64,000 nucleotides of DNA from positions 64,426,019-64,490,018 of the forward strand of contig CM049306.1 of NCBI GenBank assembly GCA_026874595.1. Direction: 5' to 3'. The stretch is from Sipunculus nudus. Lineage: Eukaryota > Annelida > Sipuncula > Golfingiida > Sipunculidae. A model generated the notes under the pieces. The model made no database searches, was not told where the DNA came from, and worked only from the letters and a program-made list of their open reading frames with translations. This document shows, in pieces, positions 25,822-36,994 of this stretch. A program made the translations under genes and the position numbers. Position 1 is the stretch's first letter, and every line of letters starts with the position of its first letter.

Positions 25822-25934
25822 TTCTGGCATTCGCCATGATGGACGTTTAGATTCAGCGAGTTTGTCCACTGTTGGGTTTGTACTTAAAGGGTTCGCCAAC
25901 TGACCTGTAAGTAGACTTGTTTTCCCTTCCCGCC

Positions 25935-26053
25935 ATGGAGAACCCCTCATATTGTTCGTCTTGTGGTTCCTTAATCCCTGCATGGGATTCACACCCCAGT
26001 TGATTCATGTGCCATTCCCAAACTGACACTTGCCGGGGCCCTGCTGATCCCTG
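25935..26053 (+). pseudogene. DIRS-like Gag N-terminal fragment
   Basis: From the ATG at 25935 the frame gives MENPSYCSSCGSLIPAWDSH, then an in-frame stop. The continuing frame has FMCHSQT and C. The C-x2-C-G...D-x-H-x-x-C-x-x-C layout is the zinc-binding start seen in Gag-like proteins of DIRS-group elements (family knowledge). The reading is cut at 26054 by the 5' end of a Helentron-like repeat. Confidence 0.5.
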
Positions 26054-26054
26054 T

Positions 26055-28252
26055 TTTTAGCTCAGCTGACTATAAGTCATCTGAGCTATAGTCGTGGTCC
26101 TTTGTCCGTCAGCTGTCCGTCTGTCCGTCCATCTGTGGTGTTGTCCGCCAGTCCATTAAACTGGAACGTTTTGAAACCGTTGGACCTACAAATCTAAAAT
26201 TCAGCATACCTTTAGATGTCCCCAAAATCTCCTACCATACCAAAATTGGGTCACTGGGACTTTGTGCCATCAAATTATTTTGCATTTTCCATTTAAAACC
26301 CATTTTTACACTTCAAGACTGCCTAATATCAAAACCACTGACCTGATATTAACCGTTTTTAATATATTAATTCCTCTATACATTTCCTATGTACATACCC
26401 GAAATTACTTCAATATTTTTAAAATTCTTAATGAAATTGGCCCAAACATAATGCACTTTGAAAAAATTCAGGAAATATATTTACTCCCTTTACTTGAGAA
26501 TTGCTGAAGCTAGAGACTTTTTTCAGGTATATAACTATATTTAATCAAGATTCAATTGTATACCTAAAATTAGATCTGAATTTTTAAAATTTTATAAGTT
26601 ATTAGCATAAATATAAAATCAGTAACTTAAATTTTGCCCAGATTTGACCATTACACATTTTTTTCCTGTAACTGCTGTGGATTTAATTTTTCACAGCATG
26701 CTACCATAAGCATTTCATCTCCAAACATCTGAAATTTGAAACCAGTTGATCAAAAACTGTAGATTTAATTCAAGTTTTCAAGCACCATGTAAAGTATTGT
26801 TTAGATCAAGCAAATGTATTGCAGTTTGCTAGAGCTTATCTCCCCAGCTTCCCAGGCCAGCTCTCAGCTACCAAAATTTGGCATACAGTTAGATGTCCCC
26901 CAACCCCCCCTACCATTCCAAAAGTTTGGTCACTAGGACTTCATTCCTTCGAGATATTAAGAAAAAACTTTTAATTTTCAATTAAAAACCCATTGTTACA
27001 CTTCACTTCATATCAAAACCACTGATCTGACTTTGATCATATAAAATATACATGTTCTTCTATTTATACTCTATGCACATGTCAGAAATGATGTGAGTAT
27101 TGTGAAATTTGTTTTAAGTTATGGGCCCGAACATAATGCACTTTGTAAACAAGAAATATGTTTACTCCCTTAACATGAAAAATTGCTGAAGCCAGAGATT
27201 TTTTTTTTGTCAGGGATATAACATTATTTAATCAAGATTAGATTGTATACCCAAAATTAGTTCTGAATTTTTCATATTTTATAAGTTATTAGTAAAAATA
27301 TAAAATTAGTACATTAAATTTTGCCTAATTTTGATCATGGCATGTTTGTTTCCTGTAAGCACTGTTGATATAATTTTCATATCATGCAGAAATAAGGATT
27401 TCAGCTTGTTAGTTTTGAAAGATGAAAGAAATTGGCCAAAAACTGTAGCTTTTATTAAAGTTTTTATGACACCATGTCAGATCCAGGCTCTAACCAGGCC
27501 CTATTCAGTCACCTGTATGTCCTCTACTTGACCTTTCCTGACAATTATGCATGCATGATGCATAATTCTTGCATATACTTGCAGCTGGGAAGCTTATTGC
27601 TCCCCACAGCTGATCCAGGTGTACAACCCAGCTCATCTATTAGTTGTTTAGACCAACAGCATAACAATAAACAATGAATAAATAAATTTTTAAAGATCTA
27701 TAATAACAAATTTAAAAATAATCAGTAGAAAAGGAATTTGACAGTTGATGTGTAACAGGGAATTACCTTGCAGTTACTGAAGTTTTATGGATTTTGTATG
27801 GATGGGTGAAAATTTATTCCAAGTAACACCATTGAGTCACGTATGGTATTTTTTCTTTCAGTTTCAATAATGAAAAAAAAATAATTAAATTATATTCATA
27901 TGTACTATTAGGGATTATATGAAGGAAATTAATGATTTACAAAGATGCAGTTATAATATAAATCTAAATTCCCAGGTCTTTTACAAGTGTTTCAGCTTGT
28001 TAATTTATATTTATTTCAAAATCAGATCTTAGACAAGTTCTCATTATGATTTCTGTAATGTTAATAATTGTCATAAGACTCTTGCTATGTCTATTGTGTA
28101 GATTGATGTGAAGGTAGTCGAAAGTTAATATAATAGTTTTAATATTTGAATATAAATAAAATTCATAAAACCAGGTACTAAATTTGTGATATTTGTTTAT
28201 TCTGGATTCTCAAGAACTTTGTTTGGCTGAAACTGAATAAATAAAACTGTTA
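26055..28252 (+). mobile_element. Helentron-like repeat, 3' truncated
   Basis: It starts TTTTAGCTCAGCTGAC with the usual hairpin and GTCCGTC leader. It is collinear with 29263-32700, then breaks off after AACTGAATAAATA, where recombinase sequence of the DIRS-like element begins. Its 3' terminus and the DIRS reverse transcriptase are both missing, so one deletion may have removed them together. Confidence 0.6.
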
Positions 28253-28680
28253 TCCTATCGGTCTCTCCGTGGCTATCCTGCTGCCCTGCTGTCGGTCCTC
28301 CATCCGCTGGGTCACAATCCTGTCCTCCACCATCCACTGGTGATGAACTTTCTCAAGGGGGATACATGCCCGCTCTTCTTGTCCTGGCTACACCAGTCCT
28401 TCCTGGCGCCTGGATGTTGTCTTTCAACACCTCCACGAACCCCCTCATGAGCCTCTTCATTCAGCGCATCTTCTGCGTCTCTGAAAACGGTTTTCCTCCG
28501 AGCTCATGCAACTGCCGGTCACCACTCTGAGCTTCATGCCCTAGTGGCCCATTCGAAATTTACACAAATTGGAGCTGACGGTTCGTCAGCCACCTTACAT
28601 TCTCTCCTGATTTCTGTAAGAAGAACCAAAATTTCGACGATCCTCTGTTACCTTGGCATATTCTGGCCCTCCCTATTGGT
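28253..28680 (+). pseudogene. DIRS-like tyrosine recombinase, N-terminal part
   Basis: In shifting + frames the block encodes LLSVLHPLGHNPVLHHPLVM and NFLKGDT, then SENGF, LATAG, AHSKFTQIGADGSSATLHSL and the end LPWHILALPIG. These are core-binding and early catalytic-domain phrases of recombinases in DIRS-group elements. The frame can be continued directly at 45201 (AMGPHCPVSALRYYLKATTS), which defines the insertion point of the THAP/YqaJ transposon. Confidence 0.6.
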
Positions 28681-28847
28681 CAGTAACGGAACGGGGCCAC
28701 CAATGAGGGATCGTGGGCAAAGCTGCCACCGATAGGGCGCGCTAGTTGCATAGCGGGCCATGCCATACATGGTGACCCGGATGTAGCTTCCTTGACTCTT
28801 TGTTTACTATCGTGTTCACACCATGTCCGTTGCAAGTCTCAACAAAT

Positions 28848-29034
28848 ATGCCAAATACCGGCTGTTGCGTGCCTCAGTGTTCGAACCGAGGTGGTCATGC
28901 GTGGCAAAAGGATCGAGAAATGTCTAGGAAGTGGCTTATCGCCATTAAACGTGACGAGTGGATCCCGACAGACGGAGCCATTGTGTGCTATGCCCATTTC
29001 ACCGCTGACAACTACACCACAGAGACGTACTATG
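28848..29034 (+). pseudogene. THAP zinc-finger exon of the transposase gene
   Basis: The ATG at 28848 opens MPNTGCCVPQCSNRGG. The C2-C-H pattern of a THAP domain follows: C-x3-C near the start, a WLIAI block, RDEW, and CYAHF with the closing Cys and His. THAP domains bind specific DNA and here would recognise the transposon ends. The exon stops in the domain's C-terminal part at TATG|GTAAGT in phase 1, matching the acceptor at 33725. An in-frame upstream start at 28800 is possible, but the protein family starts at the later methionine. This exon itself is intact. Confidence 0.75.
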
Positions 29035-29262
29035 GTAAGTCTATCGCAGTATTGGAAGCGTTTTTATGATCGTTTGGACAATCATTTATTCATCAAAATA
29101 ATTATACTATAATTGAACTGGATATTTTCTATACTTGGCTAAAATATAGGGGCTGAGGAAAACACAGGTCTTATGTTAAAGACAGGTACACTAATACTAT
29201 TGTGATATGTACAAATGCATCACTTTCGCCGTCAGTGGTGACCTGACATTCGCCAAACTCAT

Positions 29263-32200
29263 TTTTAGCTCAGCTGACTATAAGTCATCTGAGCTATAGT
29301 CGTGGTCCATTGTCCGTCGTCTGTCCGTCTGTCTGTCGTGCCGTCCGTCTTGCCGTCCGTCTGTCTGTCCGTCCGTCCTTAAGACTGGCACGTTTCGACA
29401 CCATTGGACCTTCGAATCTGAAATTTGGCATACAGTTAGATGTCCCTAAAATCTCCTACCATGCCGAAAATTGGGTCAATAGGATTTCGTTCCTTCGAGA
29501 TATTAAGGAAAAACCTCAATTTTTTTATAAGAAATCAATTTTTACACTTCAGGACTGCCTAATATCAAAACCACTCATCTGGTTTTCTTCATATTTACCA
29601 TACTTATTCCTCTATATAGTTCCTATGTACATGCGAGAAATTAAGTCAGTATTATTTAATTTAAAAAAGTTATGGGCCCAAACATAATGGACTTTGTAAA
29701 AAAATCAGGAAAGATATTTGGTCACTTTAGACCAAAAGTGTTAAAGGAAGGGACTTTTTTTCAGTAATACAACTTTAATTGATCAAAATTTAATTGTATA
29801 CCAAAAATTAGATCAAAATCTGTTTAATTTTTTTTAAATATTGGCAAAAATATAAAAATGGTACCTTAAATTTTGTCCAAGTTTGACCATGGCACGTTTT
29901 TTCCCTGTAACTGCTGAGGATTTAATTTTCAAAGCATGTTTTTGTTACCATTTCAACTGTTAACACCAAAAATTTGAAACCAGTTGATAAAAAAACTGTA
30001 CATTTTATTCAAGTTTTTAAGCACCATGTCACACATTGTTTACATCAAGCTAGTGTTATGCAGTTTGCTAGAGCTCAGCTCCCTAGCTTCAGCTGTAAGT
30101 TCCTTAAATTTGGCATACAGTTAGATGTCTCCAAAATCCCCTACCATGCCAAGAATTTGATCACTAGGACTTAATTCCTTCAAAATATTAATGAAAAACT
30201 TCATTTTTAGCTCAGCTGACTGAAAGTCGTCTGAGCTATAGCAAACACTCTTTGTCCGTCGTCCGTCTGTCCGTCCGTTAATCAGGCACAAATCTTAACC
30301 GCTGGACCTAGAACCTTGTTACTTGGCATTCTGAGAGGTCCATGAAAAATCTCCTTGGAAACCAGAAATTAGGTCTCTGTTACCCATATCCTTCGAGCTA
30401 TGGGGCCCCAAAGTACCCCCCAGAAAAGTCAAAAATTTCATACAAAAACATCAATATCTCATTAACTACATCACTGATAGTCATGATTTTTTGCATACAT
30501 ATCGATCATGAGATGTTCCATCAGTTCCTGCAGACTGGTGGCGCCACCTGTATTTTTCGATTTTTTACGAATTTTTTTCTCTATTTTTGAGACCTTTAAA
30601 AATGTGAACATCTGTTAACAAGGCACAAATTGTAAAGACTGGACCTAGAATCTTCATTCTTGAGACATTGAGAGGTCAATGAAAAAATGTCCATGGAAAC
30701 CAGAAATTAGTTCTCTGTTACCCATATCCTTCGAGCTATGGGGCCCTGAAGTACCCCCCAGAATAGTAAAAAATTTCATACAAAAACTTCAATATCTCAT
30801 TAACTACATTACTGATGGTCATGATTTTTTGCATGGATATTGATCATGGAGTGTTCCATCAGTTCTGCAGACTGGTGGCGCCACCTGTATTTTTTCAATT
30901 TTTATGAATTTTTTTCTCTATTTTTGAGACCTCTGAAGATGCAGTCATCTGTTAACAGGGCACAAATCGTAACGACTGGACCTAGAATCTTCTCTCTTGA
31001 CCTGCAGAGAGGCCCATAAAAAGTCTCCTTGGAAACCTGAAATTAGGTCTCTGTTACCCATAACCTCTGAGCTATGGGGCTCCGAAGTACCCCCCAGAAT
31101 AATGGAAAATTTGATACAAAAGTTCAAGTAACTGATCAACTATTGCATTGATCATCATGATTCTTTGCATTGATTTTGATCATGGGGTGTTTCATCAGTT
31201 TCTGCAGACTGGTGGTGCCACCTGTATTTTTTCGATTTTTACGAATTATTTTCTCTATTTATGAGACCTTAAGATGGGGTCATCTGTTAACAGGGCACAA
31301 ATCGTAACGCCTGGACCTAGAATCTTCTCTCTTGACATGCAGGGAGGCCCATTAAAAGTCTCCTTAGAAACTAAGAAAAAGGTCTCTGTTACCCATTTTC
31401 TTTGAGCTATTGGGCTCCCAAGTACCCCCCAGAATGATGGAAAATTTGATACAAAAGCTCAAGTATCTGAAAACTATATTCAGCTGAGCGTCATGGCCCA
31501 TGGGCCTCTTGTTCCATTAAAAACCCATTGTTACACTGTAAGACTGCCTAATATCAAAACCACTGATCTGACTTTGATCATATATAATATACATATTTTT
31601 CTTTACATTCGCTATGCACATGCCAGAAATGATGTCAGTATTACGTAATTGTTTAAGTTATGGGCCCAAACATAATGCACTTTTTAAAAAATCAAGAAAT
31701 ATATTTACTCCCTTAACAAGAGGATTGCTGAAGCTAGAGATTTTTTGTCAGGGATGTAACATTGTTTAATCAAGATTCAATTGAATACCAAAAATTAGTT
31801 CTGAATTTTTCAAATTTTATAAGTTATTAGTATAAATATAAAATTAGTACCTTTAATTTGCCCAACATTGACCATGGCACGTTTGTTTCCTGAGAGCACT
31901 GTTGATATAATTTTCATATCATGCACACATAAGGATTTCATCTTTGTAGTTCATCTTTGTAGTTCAGAAAGCTGAAAGAAATTGGCCAAATATTGTAGCT
32001 TTTATAAATGTTTTTATGAGACCATGTCAGACCCAGGCTAAATACAGCCCCTCTTCAGTCACCTGTATGTTGACCTTGTTGACCTTTCATCAGATTATGC
32101 ACGCTTGAGCGAAGCATTCACTGGGGCAGCCAGGCAACTAATGCCCAGCCACAGTTGATCCAGGTGTCCAACCCAACTCATCTAATAGTTGTTTTGAAAA

Positions 32201-33269
32201 ACAACATAACAATAAACAATAAATTAATAATTTTTATTGGTTTTTAATAACAAATTAAAGAAAAAATAATAGAAAAGGAATTTGTTAGTTGATGAGTAAC
32301 AGGAAATTAACTTGCAGTTACTGATGATGTAAGAATCTTGTATGGATGGATAGAATGTCAGTGTCAGTGTTATTCCAAATAACACCATGCAGTCACCTAT
32401 GGTATTTTTCAGTTAAATTTTAATGATAAAAAATAAATCATATTATTCATTACTAATCATTAGGGATCATATGAAGGAAATTAATGATAGACAAAGATGC
32501 AGTTGATAATATTAATCTAGATTCCTACTGTTTCTAGTGTGTAGATTGATGTGAAAGTAGTCCAAAGTGAATATTTTACATTTATTTTTTTTTAAATATA
32601 AATAAAAGCCATAAAACCAGGTACTTATGATCATTATTTAAATTTGTGAATTTTGTATATTCTGGATTCTCAACATCATTGTTTGACTAAAACTGAATAA
32701 ATACTAGACATGGTGCGAATGCTTTGCAAATGTATTTGAATACGAATATGAATATATACTGCATTAAAAAATTTTATTGCATAAGAATGGGAATTCAGGT
32801 AAAAATGAAAGTATTTGAATACCAGTGCAGAAACTTTCAAAATGTATTCATGCATGCATTCATGAATATATTCTATAATATTATTTCAATAATCATTTCA
32901 GTTATATTTTATTTTAAAAAACCATGTGATTTTCCTATTATTTTTTTTTAAATAAAAATTATATTGACACAATATTTGTTATTAAATTTTAATAAATTGT
33001 TAAACTCTTTTATTATATGTGCTGCTTATAAGTTATATGGCCAAGTCAAAATCTGTGTGACAGTAGCACTCCATTTGTTAATAAAATAAATGAAATCAAT
33101 CCTCTCCCCTGTCTCCAAAGATACTATCAAAATTTTACATAAGCTAAACACCAACAACTCGTAATAAAGCTTATATTTATTACCACACAAAACCAGCATG
33201 TGCCTCTTTCCCAAATCATATTTTTTATCATATATAACAGCTGAGCGCCGTGACCCATGGGTCCCTTGT
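29263..33269 (+). mobile_element. Helentron-like element in the transposase intron, with a nested copy
   Basis: The left end is TTTTAGCTCAGCTGAC and the right end is CAGCTGAG, GACCCATGGGTC, CCTTGT, each flanked by one host T. Net length is about 2.7 kb once the inner element (30205-31512) is removed. Collinearity with 1-2391 and 18536-21164 gives the family its extent. There are no intact genes. It lies in the intron between the THAP and DDE exons, so it need not have disrupted the protein. Confidence 0.65.
30205..31512 (+). mobile_element. Family B element nested in the Helentron-like copy, 1308 bp
   Basis: The left end is TTTTAGCTCAGCTGACTGAAAG with hairpin and GTCCGTC leader. Four tandem units of about 330 bases follow, each with CTGGACCTAGAATCTTC, GGTCTCTGTTACCCATA and GGTGG(C/T)GCCACCTGTAT. 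The right end is CAGCTGAG, GGCCCATGGGCC, TCTTGT. Removing it restores the surrounding repeat sequence (AACTTCATTTT...CCATTAAAAACCC), so insertion was at a T run. Confidence 0.7.
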
Positions 33270-33724
33270 TTATCCTTTAATGTAAACTTTCTTTGTAATA
33301 TTTTTACATGAATCTTATCAAATGTTGATAGAATCTTCAATTAAGCACTGTGAGGGAAAAAAAAGCAAAAAAAATAAAAACTAACGATAAGTAAGGAAGG
33401 CAGTCTTAGACTCCTAAACTGCACTTTTAATTATTATTAATATACATTACAAATTCTTCAAGATTTAGGTACTGTGATATAATTTATTTTGTGATATGCG
33501 GTATATTACAATTCAAGTATGGTGAAAAATGTATTTGAATACAATTTATTAATGATTCATCCATTCATTCATACATAACAAAGTCAGATCCTGATAGTGA
33601 ATGCAAATGAAGCCTAAAAAGGTCCCCATAAAACATATTTTTGGCTATGAAATAATAATATAATAATATTGACAATGAAATGCATTCAAAAGGTTTATTT
33701 ATAATCAAGTTGGTTTTTATTCAG

Positions 33725-34787
33725 GTGACACCCCAAAAAGGAGACGTCTGAAGCCAGGTGTTGTGCCCAGTCAGTTTCCGTGGACCCAGCAAGTGACCCC
33801 TGAATCGCTAGCCAGGGCTTCTCGTGACAGGAAGAGGGTGAAGAGGTTTCATGCTCCAGTTGTGGAAGTTCCTGATGTTGGCAATGAGGTGACCAGAGAA
33901 TGAGAGAAACAGAGCCCCAACAAGAAGAAACCCAGGTAACCGATGTGGAGCCACCATCAATGGAAAGTGTCGGCAGCCAGACCCCAGCTGACCCTTCTTA
34001 AGCATTGAGAGGTTTGTCACCAACGATGCAGTCATCCATCACCTGACAGGCCTGGAGAATAACAAGAAATTAGCTTTTGTGCTAAATAGTCTAGGACCTG
34101 CTGCTCACAGGCTAAATTACAGGTGGCGTCAGTGTCAGTTGGTGTCTGTGCCAAATCAACTGTTCCTGACACTGATTAAGCTGAGAAGGCATAGCTCAAA
34201 CTTAGATCTGTCAATAATGTTTGACTTTTCAGAGTTTTCTGTGTCAAATATTTTTGTCACCTGGGTTAACTTGTTTTGCCAATGGAAGGAACTAGACACC
34301 TGGGTTTCAAGGGATCTAGTTTCTTATTACATGCCATCAGATTTTGCAAAGAAATTCAAAACAACCAGGGTCATTTTGGATGGCATGGAATGTCCCCTTC
34401 AGAAACCAAAATGGCCAACAACACAGCAGGCATTGTTTTCTTCTTATAAAAATAGGAACACCGCAAAGGTTGTTGTAGGTGCCACCCCTGGTGGCTTAAT
34501 CTCCCACCTTCCCACCGCCTATGGAGGAGCATTTAGTGACAGGCAACTTGTGGAGAGGAGTGGGCTAATGCAGGCTTGTGACAGGGGGGACAATCTGATG
34601 GCGGACAAGGGGATCAATGTGCAAGATCTATTTGCCCCTTATGATGTCACTGTTAACATCCCCACTTTCCTGAAAAAAGGTAACCAGTTTAAATCTAAAA
34701 CTTTTGCAAAAGACAGGAAAGTGGCCAGTAAAAGGGTGCACATTGAAAGAATAATAGGCCTTGCCAAAACCTACAAAATATTGACCC
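33725..34787 (+). pseudogene. DDE transposase exon (DDE_4 type) of the ISL2EU-like gene
   Basis: The acceptor TCAG|GTGACA continues the split glycine codon of the THAP exon. A basic linker (PKRRRLKP) follows, then two frameshifts near 33900 and 33995. From about 34001 the frame is open through a helix-turn-helix-like segment and the catalytic domain. Counting from 34079, candidate acidic residues are D101 (VILDGMEC), D154 (AFSDRQL), D176 (MADKGI) and E223 (HIERIIG). The end of the reading is cut at ILT by the LTR retroelement; the C-terminus is at 39485-39585. The two frameshifts mean that the gene was already, or is now, non-functional independently of that insertion. Confidence 0.75.
34783..34787 (+). 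repeat. Target-site duplication GACCC (left)
   Basis: GACCC directly precedes the left LTR. The same five bases directly follow the right LTR at 39480-39484. Joining the two copies restores the transposase frame. Confidence 0.9.
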
Positions 34788-34941
34788 TGTTACATATTCC
34801 GTCAAGAATACTCAGTCACACACACACAGTTAGTCCAAAGGTGATTAAGCAGTAAGACGAACTGGCTTCACAGGTTTAATCAGCCATAACGTTACAGAGA
34901 CGATACCACCCTGGCGACATCTGGTGGAGACACACGTAACA
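34788..34941 (-). repeat. LTR (3' LTR in element orientation)
   Basis: It begins TGTTACATATTCCG and ends CACACGTAACA on the + strand, so the terminal TGTTAC/GTAACA are inverted. It differs from the other LTR at three positions plus a 2-base indel. Confidence 0.9.
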
Positions 34942-34951
34942 TCTCCCCCTA
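34942..34951 (-). other. Polypurine tract
   Basis: In element orientation the purine run AGGGGGAGA abuts the 3' LTR, the expected primer for plus-strand DNA synthesis. Confidence 0.7.
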
Positions 34952-35201
34952 TATGAGAGAATATGTATGCATGGGTTTTCTTTGTTCCAATATCAAATTA
35001 TAAATATGCTTTAGTTCTTGATATTTTTATACTTATAAAATGAGTCCACAAAGTTATGACTGTGTTATATTGTTCTTTTACAAGCCTGTGATTGTACTGT
35101 CCATGAAATATATGAAATTATCATATGGCTTATCCTATACTATATATGGTCCAACTGAAATTATGGTGACTGCTTGTCCATGCATAATTAGTACACAAAG
35201 T

Positions 35202-36845
35202 TCACATATTAAGCTTTCTAGTGGTTTTAACAAGTCTTCCTGATCTGGTTCGATAAGGTTCCTTCTGTGTGTCCACATGTTTTTCTGGGCTTTTTGTTTT
35301 GCTTGTAGTTGAGATTGGTGATTTATTCAGTGTATCATTGTTTTGAACTGTTTTCTCTGTTGAAGGTTGTGTTGTATTGTCACTCACATTTTGATCTGGT
35401 ATACGTACTGGTATTTTGCTAGCTCGCAGGAACTTTCTGTTTCTACGATAGGTACTGCCACTCTCAGTGACATTCCCATATGATCTTCCTGTTACTTTTC
35501 TGGTCACAGTCGCCGGTGCCCATGACGACTTATTGGCAGTGAGAGGTTGTATTCTTACTTTGTCACCTTGATTTAGAGGTTTAAGTGGCTTTCTCTGCGA
35601 GTAGTACTGAGCACTGGTGGCCTGTTTTTCCTCCTTTGCCGTTTTCACAGAGTGTGGGTCATGACTGACTGGCATGAGGGCTTCATCTGTGGAAGGTATG
35701 AGTGTTTTTGTACGCCGACTCATCAGTCGCTGTACAGGACTAATATTTAGTCCTTCCATTGGTACATTTCTCAAGTTTAGGAGTCCTAGGTAAGGGTCCT
35801 CCTTTGCTTTAACACATTTTCGCATGAGCCTTTTTGCGATTTTCACATGTGCTTCTGCACATCCATTAGACTGACTGTGGTATGGACTTGACATTTTATG
35901 CTCAAATTTCCACTTTTCACTGAATGTTTTAAACTGATCACTGCTGTACTGGGGACCTCCATCGCTAATTACAGTATCCAGTATACCGTGGCGGGCAAAA
36001 TGTTGTTTTAACTTAGAGATGACATTTTGTGATGTGGTGTCCTCTCCTAGATTATCTATTTCGAAAAAGTTACTGTAGTAATCTACAGTGATGAGATACT
36101 GTCTTTTCTCAAGTGTGAAAAGGTCTGTAGCTACTTTGGCCCAAGGCCTGCTTGGTACCTCATGTAAATACAGTGGTTCTGGTGCTTGACTTGGTGCTTC
36201 AGATGAACATGTTTCACAATTGCTTATGTATTCTCTAATCTCAGAAGACATCCCTGGCCAAAAGATTAATTCTCTCGCCTTTCTGAGACATGCATTGATT
36301 CCCATGTGGCCTGTGTGGATTTTATTTTTCATCTCGGCTCTCATGGATTTGGGTATGATGATTCTATCACTTCGCATCACAAGCCCGTCTTGTATTGCAA
36401 GTTCATCCCGAAATGGAAAGTACGGTGTTATACTCAAAGCGAGATCTGATTTACTTTCCGGCCATCCTGACATTATGACCTCTTTGAGCAGCTTCATCGT
36501 GCTATCTGCTTCTGTTGCTTTCTGTATGTCCACCAGACAGTTGCCTTTAATTGGGAGAAATGATACACCATAAATATCCTCTTGCTGATTAATATGGCTC
36601 AGGGACTTTAATGTCAGTGGTGCTCTTGACAGCGTATCCACAACAGGTATTGCTTTTCCTGACTTATATTCTATCTCGTAGTCATACAGTTGTGTTCTCA
36701 ATAGCAGATTTTGAAGTCGTCTTGGTGCAGTTGCAAGGGGTTTACTGCAGATCGAAACCAGCGGTTTATGGTCAGTGATTATTTCCACTCTGCGGCCGTA
36801 TGTGTAGTGATGGAATTTTTCTAGTCCGAAGCATACTGCCAACAT
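35202..36845 (-). pseudogene. Pol C-terminal part: RNase H end and integrase
   Basis: This open frame of 547 codons begins inside RNase H (MLAVCFGLEKFHHYTYG, then TDHKPL and LLRTQLYDYEIEYKSGK). The integrase has the HHCC zinc motif at H177, H180, C210, C213 and a catalytic triad D241 (ATDLFTL), D295 (VISDGGPQY), E331 (GCAEAHVKI). A basic, threonine-rich tail follows with no obvious chromodomain. It is separated from the upstream Gag-Pol frame by a stop after APVL and a one-base shift near 36880, so it would not be translated as one polyprotein. The integrase core residues look intact. Confidence 0.85.
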
Positions 36846-36994
36846 CTCTTTTTCTATCTGAGCGTAGTGACGTTCGGTGTCATTAGGGATCTGCTTGCAA
36901 AAGCTACAGGTTTACCTTCTTGAAACATGGCTGACCCTAAGCCATATTCCGATGCGTCATTCTCAATGATAAGTTCTTTGCTAGGGTTGTAGAA
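36846..36994 (-). pseudogene. Broken RNase H segment joining the two pol frames
   Basis: Immediately after the TAA stop the same frame continues with ENDASEYGLGSAMFQEGK and PVAFASRSL, standard RNase H motifs. A one-base deletion then shifts the frame to the one used downstream (NDTERHYAQIEKE). These two lesions are the only clear coding damage in the element. Confidence 0.8.

Noticed and set aside
36220-36573. + strand open frames within 36220-39056
   Set aside because: They are antisense shadows of the retroelement gag-pol frames, whose domains are clear on the minus strand.
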